Shown here: piece after piece, positions 32,498 through 39,787 of the stretch
How the letters are laid out: the number at the start of each line of letters is the position of its first letter
Numbering within the stretch: the stretch's first letter is position 1
DNA from: SIG672 sp045605765
GTDB taxonomy: Bacteria; Bacillota; Clostridia; Oscillospirales; CAG-272
DNA: 64,000 bases
Direction: 5' to 3'
NCBI GenBank assembly: GCA_045605765.1
Contig: JAZUQQ010000057.1
Coordinates: 1 to 64,000, forward strand
The notes under the pieces: model-generated
What the model saw: only the letters and a program-made list of their open reading frames with translations
Database searches by the model: none
Told to the model about the DNA's origin: nothing
Program-made: the position numbers and the translations under genes

Positions 32498-33904
32498 ATG
32501 AAAATTGGTGAAAGCTTTTCGGAAAACGTATCTATGCTTGAGGGTGCGCTCGGATACGGGGTAGCCTACGACGTGACACGCCGTGAACTTTTGATAGGCG
32601 GAAAAAAAGCGTTTTATTATTATCTCTTTTGTCTTACAAACGATACGCTTGCCGAGCGTTTGGTAGAGGGGTTTCTTAGCGTCAAATACGAAGAAAACGC
32701 CGAAAATTTTGTAAAAGCTTTTGTACCCATAGCATCAGCAAAGACTGCTGACGATATATCCGAGATAGCGCACGACGTTTTTATGGGAGATTCGGTACTG
32801 ATAGTCGAAGGATACTCGAAAGCCATCGTCTGCGACACGAAAAAAATCCCGATGCGTTCTCTGTCCGAGCCCGAAAACGACCACGTTCTGCGAGGACCAC
32901 GTGAGGGATTTCTTGAAAATCTAAAAGAAAACACGGCACTTATAAGAAAACGCCTCAAAACCAACGAGCTGGTTATGAAGCGTTTCAACGTAGGGGATTT
33001 TGCGCCGACAGAGGTGCAGGTGTGTTACGTCAAGAATCGCGCTAACAGAAAACTAGTTGCAGACATTGAGCGTAAGATAAGCGAGATACGGGTAGATGCA
33101 CTTTCTATGGGTCAGGAATCGCTTGCCGAATGTCTTATAGAAACCAAATGGTACAATCCCTTTCCTAGGTTCCGCTTTACCGAACGTCCGGATGCGGCGT
33201 GCGCTATGCTACTCGAAGGAAGCATTATAATTCTATGCGACAACTCTCCGATGGCCATGATACTTCCCTCCTCACTCATCGATTTTTTACAAGAGAGCGA
33301 CGATTTTTACTTTCCGCCCTCCATAGGAAGTTATTTCAGAATACTCAGACTTGCGATATTTTTCACGTCACTCATAGTTATGCCGTTATGGTATTTAGGT
33401 GTGAGAAATCCCGAATTTTTGCCAAACTATCTTGATTTTATGTTACCCTCAAAGGAAGGACTGCCCATTCTCGCGCAGATAATATTCATCGAGGTCATAC
33501 TTGATGCCATAAAGCTTGCATCGGTAAACACGCCCAGTATGATGAACGGCTCTATCGGTATAGTTGCAGGTCTAATAATCGGAGATTTTTCTGTAAACGC
33601 GGGTTGGCTCACCCCGGAGGTCATACTTTATATGTCGATAGTAGCAATATCGAATTTCACCCAGCCGTCTTTTGAACTTGGGTACGCATTCAAATTTTGT
33701 CGAGTTATGACAATACTATTTATACACTTTTTTAACATCGTAGGCTTTGCCATCGGAATGCTGCTAAGTCTCCTCATGATAGTAAGAAATCATACGATAA
33801 CCAAAAAAAGCAGCTATCTTTACCCTATCAAACCCTTTTCGTGGAAAGCGCTGAAAAGGCAGATAGTAAGAGAAAAACTAAGTACAAACGATACGAAAAA
33901 ATAG
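32498..33904 (+). CDS. SpoVAF/GerA-family spore germination protein
   Basis: A 468-residue member of the GerA 'A subunit' family of spore inner-membrane germination proteins. The N-terminal soluble half contains LIGGKKAFYYYLFCL, RSLSEPENDHVLRGPREGFLENL and LIETKWYNPFPRFRFTERPDAACAMLLEGS. The C-terminal half has about four to five membrane helices. By eye the N-terminus and the KWYNPFPRFRFTERPD stretch resemble SpoVAF more than nutrient-receptor A subunits. It has no B or C partner gene, which also fits SpoVAF, though the rest of a spoVA operon is absent. I start at ATG 32498, which follows AAGGAG. Confidence 0.82.
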   Translation: MKIGESFSENVSMLEGALGYGVAYDVTRRELLIGGKKAFYYYLFCLTNDTLAERLVEGFLSVKYEENAENFVKAFVPIASAKTADDISEIAHDVFMGDSVLIVEGYSKAIVCDTKKIPMRSLSEPENDHVLRGPREGFLENLKENTALIRKRLKTNELVMKRFNVGDFAPTEVQVCYVKNRANRKLVADIERKISEIRVDALSMGQESLAECLIETKWYNPFPRFRFTERPDAACAMLLEGSIIILCDNSPMAMILPSSLIDFLQESDDFYFPPSIGSYFRILRLAIFFTSLIVMPLWYLGVRNPEFLPNYLDFMLPSKEGLPILAQIIFIEVILDAIKLASVNTPSMMNGSIGIVAGLIIGDFSVNAGWLTPEVILYMSIVAISNFTQPSFELGYAFKFCRVMTILFIHFFNIVGFAIGMLLSLLMIVRNHTITKKSSYLYPIKPFSWKALKRQIVREKLSTNDTKK

Positions 33905-33970
33905 TTAAAGTTCGGAAAAACTCCGAGCTTTTAATCTTTGTAAAAATTTTCATTTTGCATCATTTTAGAC

Positions 33971-33999
33971 TTGACAAGTACTGTTTATTGCGGTATCAT
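33971..33999 (+). promoter_or_regulatory. sigma-A promoter of sufCB
   Basis: TTGACA (33971-33976), 17-base spacer, TATCAT (33994-33999). Confidence 0.65.
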
Positions 34000-34038
34000 A
34001 TATTGATGAATATTTATTATCAAAGGAAGTAGTTTAAA

Positions 34039-34779
34039 ATGCTTGAACTTAAAAATATAACCTTTACCCTGCCTGACGGGAAGAATATTACAGATAATAT
34101 CTCTCTTATCATTCCCGACGGCAAGATGATAGCAATAACAGGTCCGAACGGCGGCGGAAAAACCACGCTCGCAAAGCTCATCGTCGGAATCCAGAGGGCA
34201 AGCTCGGGAGAGATGATATTCAACGGACAAAATATCACCGATCTTTCGGTCAGCGAGAGAGCAAATCTCGGTATCAGCTACGGATTTCAGATCCCCGTGA
34301 CCTTCAAGGGCTTTACCGTCCGCGACATTTTAAATCTTGCCGCAGGACGCGAACTTTCCTCTGACGAGTGTAAAGATCTGCTCGGAACTGTCGGACTTTG
34401 TAAGCGCGACTATATAAATCGCGAGCTAAACAAGAGTCTTTCGGGCGGTGAAATGAAGCGTATCGAGATCGCAAGCGTACTTGCCAGAGGAGATAAGACT
34501 CTGCTCAGCATATTTGACGAGCCCGAGGCGGGTATCGACCTTTGGAGTTTCAGAGAGCTTATCGGAGTACTCGACTCTATGCGAAGCGACAAAAAGCGCT
34601 CTCAGGTCATTATTTCGCATCAGGAGAGACTACTTGAAGTCGCGGACGAGATAATTCTCGTGGCGGGCGGAAAAATCGAAGCAGTCGGAACGCCCGAGGA
34701 GATTTTGCCCATGCTAAGCGCGGGAAAGGGCGAGGGTTGCAACTGCCCCAAAGGAAGGAGCGTGAGAGATTGTGAATAA
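34039..34779 (+). CDS. sufC: SufC-like Fe-S assembly ATPase
   Basis: A 246-residue ABC-type ATPase of the SUF Fe-S cluster assembly system. Walker A GPNGGGKTT is at 35-43. The Q-loop, the signature LSGGEMKRIEIA, Walker B with SIFDEPEAGIDLWSF (the SufC-type Asp after the catalytic Glu) and the switch His in ISHQ follow. The C-terminus carries CNCPKGRSVRDC, a cysteine-bearing tail. The stop overlaps the GTG start of the sufB-like gene by eight bases. No sufS, sufU, sufD or sufE is nearby, so this is the two-gene SMS-type minimal system. Confidence 0.9.
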   Translation: MLELKNITFTLPDGKNITDNISLIIPDGKMIAITGPNGGGKTTLAKLIVGIQRASSGEMIFNGQNITDLSVSERANLGISYGFQIPVTFKGFTVRDILNLAAGRELSSDECKDLLGTVGLCKRDYINRELNKSLSGGEMKRIEIASVLARGDKTLLSIFDEPEAGIDLWSFRELIGVLDSMRSDKKRSQVIISHQERLLEVADEIILVAGGKIEAVGTPEEILPMLSAGKGEGCNCPKGRSVRDCE

Positions 34780-35689
34780 TATTACAGAAAAAATGCTTAA
34801 AATAATTGCCGATTACGACGGACTTGAAAAGGCGTCCTACAATATCCGCGAGGACGGCGAGTGCGTAGGTCGTAAATCGACGAAAAACGTCAGTATAGAG
34901 CCGCTTTTTGACCGCTCTGGTATCGAGATAAGGGTCAAGGAAAACACTAAGGGCGAGACTGTATATATCCCTGCCTGCCTCACAAAATCGGGCGTAAACG
35001 ACCTCGTTTATAACGATTTTTATATCGGAGAAAACTCGGACGTCACGATAGTTGCGGGCTGTGCGGTGCATACAGATGGCGACAAGGAATCGCTCCATAA
35101 CGGTATCCACAGATTTTTCCTTGCTAAAAATTCAAAGGTAACTTACATCGAAAAGCATATCGGTGAGGGCGACGGCGAGGGCGCGAGAAAGATAGACCCC
35201 GTGACCGAAATGGCACTGGACGAGGGCGCGACCCTCACGATAGACACGCTCCAAATCGGCGGAGTTGACTATTCAAACAGAAAGACGAAAGCAACGCTTG
35301 CAGCCAAAGCAAAGCTCCTTATCCGCGAAAGGATACTCACCGACCGCGACGAGCAGGCTATCACCGATTTTGAGGTAACGCTTGAAGGCGAGGATAGCGG
35401 TGTTGACCTTATCTCGCGCTCGGTGGCAAAGGGAAATTCCTATCAGGGATATACCTCGAAGATAATCGGAAAAACGAAGTGCACAGGACATTCGGAATGT
35501 GATGCGATACTGTCGGGAAACGGACGTGTTGACGCGACACCGTCGTTGACTGCCGAGTCGGGCGATGCTTCGCTTATTCACGAGGCGGCTATCGGAAAGA
35601 TAGCGGGCGAGCAAATAATCAAGCTCTGCTCTCTCGGTCTCACCGAAGAAGAAGCGGAAAGAAAGATCATCGAGGGATTTCTTAGGTAA
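34772..35689 (+). CDS. sufB: SufB/SufD-core protein of a minimal SUF system
   Basis: A 305-residue protein that consists only of the SufB/D beta-helix core plus the C-terminal helical domain. A canonical SufB has about 470 residues. The closing motif SLIHEAAIGKIAGEQIIKLCSLGLTEEEAERKIIEGFL is typical. It presumably forms a homodimeric scaffold with two SufC subunits. The start is GTG 34772, overlapping sufC, with GGAAGGAG eleven bases upstream. A terminator follows, so the transcript holds only these two genes. Confidence 0.88.
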   Translation: MNNITEKMLKIIADYDGLEKASYNIREDGECVGRKSTKNVSIEPLFDRSGIEIRVKENTKGETVYIPACLTKSGVNDLVYNDFYIGENSDVTIVAGCAVHTDGDKESLHNGIHRFFLAKNSKVTYIEKHIGEGDGEGARKIDPVTEMALDEGATLTIDTLQIGGVDYSNRKTKATLAAKAKLLIRERILTDRDEQAITDFEVTLEGEDSGVDLISRSVAKGNSYQGYTSKIIGKTKCTGHSECDAILSGNGRVDATPSLTAESGDASLIHEAAIGKIAGEQIIKLCSLGLTEEEAERKIIEGFLR

Positions 35690-35692
35690 ATG

Positions 35693-35728
35693 AAAAGAGC
35701 AGTTCAAATTGAACTGCTCTTTAATTTT
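35693..35728 (+). terminator. intrinsic terminator after sufCB
   Basis: AAAGAGCAGTTC / GAACTGCTCTTT stem, followed by AATTTTT. Confidence 0.88.
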
Positions 35729-35775
35729 TATAATTTTCATTTTACAAATATATTTTATATTTTTTTCAAAAACGC

Positions 35776-35804
35776 GTGACATTCTTACAAAAATGATGTA
35801 TAAT
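35776..35804 (+). promoter_or_regulatory. sigma-A promoter of polA
   Basis: GTGACA (35776-35781), 17-base spacer, TATAAT (35799-35804) with a preceding ATG. Confidence 0.65.
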
Positions 35805-35844
35805 ATAAGAAATATAAAAAACGACTCCGAAAGGACATCACATT

Positions 35845-38355
35845 ATGCCAAAGCTTCTCGCCGTTGACGGCAACAGCATTATGAACCGTCAATTTTACGG
35901 AATAAGACCGCTTACCAATTCTGCGGGTGTTTTCACGCAGGCGGTTTACGGATTTCTGAACGTCCTCTTTTCTCAGCTCGAACACGTAAAGCCCGACTAC
36001 GTTGCGGTCGCCTTTGACCTCAAAGCGCCGACCTTCCGTCACAAATTCTATCCCGAGTACAAGGCGGGACGCCACGCGATGCCGTCTGAGCTTGCGATGC
36101 AGTTCCCCTACGTGAAAAAGTGCATTTCTGCGCTCGGCATCAAGGTCATCGAGCTTGAAGGCTACGAGGCGGACGACATTCTCGGAACGCTCGCGAGAAT
36201 GGGCGAGGACGTTGGCGCAGAGTCCTATCTTCTCACGGGAGACCGCGACAGCTATCAGCTTATCAGCGATAAAACGACCGTGCTTTATGCATCAAATCAG
36301 AGCACTACTCCCTTCACAGAAAAGGAATTTTTTGAAAAATACTCTATAAAGCCAAGTCAGTTCGTTGACCTAAAAGCTCTTATGGGCGACAGCTCGGACA
36401 ACATTCCGGGCGTTCCCGGCATAGGTGAAAAGACGGCTATCAAGCTCATCTCGACCTGCGAAAGTCTGGACAAGCTCTACGAGAATATTTCGGCAGCGGG
36501 TGTTTCGGCAAAAATTCAGGAAAAGCTCGAAAGCGGCAAGGAAAGTGCGTTTATGTCGCACCGTCTCGCTGAAATCGAGAGACACGCGCCTCTCGGACTG
36601 ACGCTCGACGACATAATTCCGACACCGAAGGACATTCCCGCGCTCAAAGCGCTTTTTGCCGAGCTTGAATTCTCGGCGTTTACCAAAAAAATAATCGAAA
36701 AAAGCGGCGAAGAACAACAGAAGCGCGAGTTTACTCCCATCTCCTCGCTCGAACTGCTCACACTGCCCTACGGCGGCGAAATTCCGGTCATTATCGAAGA
36801 AAATCTGCTTTATGTTCTCTCGGGCGGAGAGGCGTACTCGTGCGAGTACAGCGAGATTTCTCAGCTTCTTCCCTTTTTCGAGGACGAAAAGCGTGAATTT
36901 ATCGTTTACGACCTCAAAGAGCTTTTACACACCCTATATCCCGAAAACGACGAGACACCCGTAAAATTCAGATGTCATTTTGATATTCTGCTCGCGGCTT
37001 ACGTACTGAGTCCATCGGACGGCTCATACGACATTTCACGTCTTTCGGGAACTTATCTCGGCAAAACACTTGCCAGTGATATTGACGCTCTCGCACCTCT
37101 TGCCATCGAGATGAAAAAGAAGCTCGAAGAGTCAAATATGATAAGTCTTTACAAGGACATCGAAATTCCTCTTGCAAGGGTTCTTTTTGAAATGGAAAGG
37201 CGCGGATTTGCGCTTGATATTCAAAATCTCAAAGACTTTTCGGTAATGCTCGACGAGGCGGTAAACTCTCTCACCCAAATGATATACGAGAGCGTCGGAC
37301 ACGAGTTCAACATCAATTCCCCGAAACAGCTCGGCGTTGCCCTTTTTGACGAGCTAGGACTTCCCGCCTTCAAAAAAACACAAAGCGGATATTCGACGAG
37401 CGCGGACATACTTGAAAAGCTCCGCCCTTATCACCCCATAATTGATATGATACTGAACTACCGTCAGGTGGCAAAGCTCAAATCGACCTATGCCGACGGG
37501 CTTCTTGCCGTCGTAGGCGAGGACGGACGTGTACGCACGAAATTTAAGCAAACGGTAACGGCTACGGGACGTCTTTCGTCGGTCGAGCCAAATCTGCAAA
37601 ACATTCCAGTTCGCACCGAACTCGGACGTGAGATGAGGCGTTGTTTCGTGGCTCGTGATGGCTACACGCTCGTTGATGCCGACTATTCGCAGATAGAGCT
37701 TAGGCTTCTTGCTGCTATTTCGGGCGATGAAAACATGTGCGACGCGTTCAAGCGCGGCGTTGACGTTCACACGGTGACGGCGTCTCAGGTCTTTAACATA
37801 CCCGAAGACGAGGTGACCTCTGAGCTTAGGAAGAGAGCGAAGGCGGTCAATTTCGGCATAGTTTACGGCATCGGCGACTTTTCGCTTGCAAACGACATCG
37901 GCGTTTCTAAAAAGGAAGCGGGCGAATACATCAAAAGCTACAAGGAGACATACAAGGGCGTTGCCGACTATCTTGACAAAACTATCGAGAGCGCATACGC
38001 TGACGGATACGTTACGACGATGTTCGGGCGCAGGCGCTATATTCCCGAGCTTTCCTCTCCGAAGGCTATGATGAAAAAATTTGGCGAGAGAGTCGCTATG
38101 AACAGCCCGATACAGGGCTCTGCCGCAGACATCATCAAGCTTGCTATGATAAACGTGGAAAAAGCGCTTGCAGGAAGCGGACTTGATGCAAAGCTGATAC
38201 TTCAAATACACGACGAGCTTATCGTCGAGGCAGCCGAAAAGGACGCCGCTCAGGTAAAGGAAATTCTCGTTTCCGAAATGGAAAACGCGGTAGATCTCGC
38301 TATTCCGCTTTCGGTCGAGGCGGCAATCGGAAAATCGTGGTATGAGTGCAAATAA
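35845..38355 (+). CDS. polA: DNA polymerase I
   Basis: PolA (836 residues) fills gaps and removes RNA primers. The 5'-3' nuclease domain (about 1-290) has VDGNSIMNRQFYG, GYEADDILG, LLTGDRDSYQLIS and PGVPGIGEKTA. The middle 3'-5' exonuclease-like domain lacks the catalytic Asp-x-Glu, so proofreading is probably absent, as in Bacillus. The polymerase domain shows TGRLSSVEPNLQNIPVR, motif A DADYSQIELRLLAA, motif B RKRAKAVNFGIVYG and motif C QIHDELIVEA. Start ATG follows GAAAGGA. A terminator follows directly. Confidence 0.97.
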   Translation: MPKLLAVDGNSIMNRQFYGIRPLTNSAGVFTQAVYGFLNVLFSQLEHVKPDYVAVAFDLKAPTFRHKFYPEYKAGRHAMPSELAMQFPYVKKCISALGIKVIELEGYEADDILGTLARMGEDVGAESYLLTGDRDSYQLISDKTTVLYASNQSTTPFTEKEFFEKYSIKPSQFVDLKALMGDSSDNIPGVPGIGEKTAIKLISTCESLDKLYENISAAGVSAKIQEKLESGKESAFMSHRLAEIERHAPLGLTLDDIIPTPKDIPALKALFAELEFSAFTKKIIEKSGEEQQKREFTPISSLELLTLPYGGEIPVIIEENLLYVLSGGEAYSCEYSEISQLLPFFEDEKREFIVYDLKELLHTLYPENDETPVKFRCHFDILLAAYVLSPSDGSYDISRLSGTYLGKTLASDIDALAPLAIEMKKKLEESNMISLYKDIEIPLARVLFEMERRGFALDIQNLKDFSVMLDEAVNSLTQMIYESVGHEFNINSPKQLGVALFDELGLPAFKKTQSGYSTSADILEKLRPYHPIIDMILNYRQVAKLKSTYADGLLAVVGEDGRVRTKFKQTVTATGRLSSVEPNLQNIPVRTELGREMRRCFVARDGYTLVDADYSQIELRLLAAISGDENMCDAFKRGVDVHTVTASQVFNIPEDEVTSELRKRAKAVNFGIVYGIGDFSLANDIGVSKKEAGEYIKSYKETYKGVADYLDKTIESAYADGYVTTMFGRRRYIPELSSPKAMMKKFGERVAMNSPIQGSAADIIKLAMINVEKALAGSGLDAKLILQIHDELIVEAAEKDAAQVKEILVSEMENAVDLAIPLSVEAAIGKSWYECK

Positions 38356-38370
38356 TTTCGGCTATATATG

Positions 38371-38411
38371 AAAAGATCCCAACAGATTTAAATATCTGTT
38401 GGGATCTTTTT
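38371..38411 (+). terminator. intrinsic terminator after polA
   Basis: AAAAGATCCCAACAGAT and ATCTGTTGGGATCTTTT form a long perfect stem with a short AT loop. Confidence 0.9.
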
Positions 38412-38493
38412 GAATCGCAAATATTTTTAATTTTTCGGTCGTGAATTGTTAGGTTTAGGATTTCCATTTTCATCTCTGTTTATAGGAGTTGCT

Positions 38494-38650
38494 TTAAGTA
38501 TGGAAAGTAATAGATCTACAAGGGCAAAGCAAATCCATTTCGTATTTTTCTTTCATTCTTCTATATGTAAAATCCTCACCACAGCGGATAACTTCACATC
38601 TGGAACCCAAGCACTTTCCAGCAATTAACTTATAGTTTTTAAAAACTCAT
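38494..38650 (-). pseudogene. short cysteine-rich reading frame without a start codon
   Basis: A minus-strand frame of about 50 codons carries CLGSRCEVIRCGEDF and later LLCPC before its stop. It has no ATG/GTG at a plausible place. It directly continues, in another frame, the decayed peptidase fragment upstream. It could be the rest of that dead gene or a separate small relic. Confidence 0.3.
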
Positions 38651-38790
38651 CGGGCTGTTTTTTACTTTTTCTCTACAAAAATCAATGCAGTATTTGTGAA
38701 TTGCCAAATCAGATTCCAGATAACATCTTTTGCCGACGTCGGTCGGGATATAGATTATTATGAGTCCTTGTTATCCTGAAATATTTAATT
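38651..38790 (-). pseudogene. decayed fragment of a VanX-like (M15) domain
   Basis: About 100 bases here align with the peptidase-like part of the 985-residue Ig-like gene 1.7 kb away. The blocks covering DAYRP...VIWNL and DFCR are retained at the same spacing, at about 80 percent identity in the best 60 bases by eye. Single-base insertions or deletions break the frame. It reads as the remains of a paralogue. The rest of the 38412-38928 gap is AT-rich and holds only the neighbouring promoter. Confidence 0.65.
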
Positions 38791-38880
38791 ATATTATATA
38801 ACAGTCGGTAAAAAACATCAATCTGTGAAAATATACAAATAACAACGGGATTTTTTGTATATATAGATAAGTATAAAAGG

Positions 38881-38909
38881 TTGACACTTATTTTATTTTT
38901 TGATACAAT
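38881..38909 (+). promoter_or_regulatory. sigma-A promoter of the isomerase gene
   Basis: TTGACA (38881-38886), 17-base spacer, TACAAT (38904-38909) with extended TGA. Confidence 0.75.
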
Positions 38910-38928
38910 AGAAGGCGAGGTAAATATT

Positions 38929-39750
38929 ATGAACAACAAGATATATTGCTCTACCGGCACGATAGTCGGAAGAGTAAACGATTTCAATTACAGGCTTTTC
39001 ACAGAAAATCACAAAAGCATCAGAGCGGACGGCTTCGAGCTTATGATGGTAAAAGCTTATTATCCCATACTTTCCGAGCTTTGCCGAGAGATCGACCGTG
39101 TCGGCGCAGATATTGCCGTCGTCCACGCCGAAAAGGAGATTGGCGGATTTCTATCCGAGACCGATACCGACATCTTAAAAAGGGCGTTTTCCGAATTCGA
39201 AACAAACTGCAAGGTCGGAGAAGCGCTTGGTGCCCGTAAGATTGTATTTCATTTATGGAGTGCGCCAAGCTCGGACACTCGTTTTGAAAACAATCTTTCC
39301 ACTCTTCCCTATCTGTGCGAGATAGCAGACAAAAATTCAATCGAGCTACTTATCGAAAACGTACCCTGCGTCTCGAAGGATCCTTTTACGCATCTTTCGG
39401 AAATTGACGAGAAATTCCCTAAGGTCAGATTCATTTTCGACACGCGGTTCGGAGCATTCCACGAGCAGACCAACGCCTTTCTGTCCTCACCGTGGCTAGC
39501 AAACGGAAAGATCGCTCACATACACTTTTCCGATTACATAGGTCCCGCGCACGATTTCTCCTCGCTTCGTCCGATACCGCATCTTGGCAAGGGTCTTGTC
39601 GGATTTGACAAGATAATGCCGATTATTTCCGGGAAATACAGCGGATCTATAACTCTCGAATCTCCAGAAATACGCAAGGACGCCTCGGGCATAGACAAGA
39701 TAAACGCCGATCTTGAATACATAAAAACATATTGCAAAACGATAAAATAA
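38929..39750 (+). CDS. sugar phosphate isomerase/epimerase-like TIM barrel protein
   Basis: A 273-residue protein of the xylose-isomerase-like TIM barrel superfamily (AP_endonuc_2). Candidate metal ligands appear in barrel order: LLIENVPC, RFIFDTRFGAFH, KIAHIHFSDY and SITLESPEI. Members isomerise or epimerise keto-sugars or act in inositol and hydroxypyruvate metabolism. The substrate here cannot be told. ATG 38929 follows GGCGAGG; an earlier in-frame codon lies inside the promoter. It is a single-gene unit. Confidence 0.8.
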   Translation: MNNKIYCSTGTIVGRVNDFNYRLFTENHKSIRADGFELMMVKAYYPILSELCREIDRVGADIAVVHAEKEIGGFLSETDTDILKRAFSEFETNCKVGEALGARKIVFHLWSAPSSDTRFENNLSTLPYLCEIADKNSIELLIENVPCVSKDPFTHLSEIDEKFPKVRFIFDTRFGAFHEQTNAFLSSPWLANGKIAHIHFSDYIGPAHDFSSLRPIPHLGKGLVGFDKIMPIISGKYSGSITLESPEIRKDASGIDKINADLEYIKTYCKTIK

Positions 39751-39758
39751 AGATCAAA

Positions 39759-39787
39759 CACACCCGCAATTGCGGGTGTTTTTTTAT
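39759..39787. terminator. bidirectional terminator
   Basis: ACACCCGCA / TGCGGGTGT perfect stem with a T-tract, between the isomerase gene and the convergent Ig-like gene. Confidence 0.88.

Noticed and set aside
37354..38211. Minus-strand open frame of 285 codons
   Set aside because: Antisense shadow of polA.
38446..38628. Sixty-codon plus-strand frame in the polA-isomerase gap
   Set aside because: Low-complexity, no ribosome site, and it overlaps the minus-strand relic.
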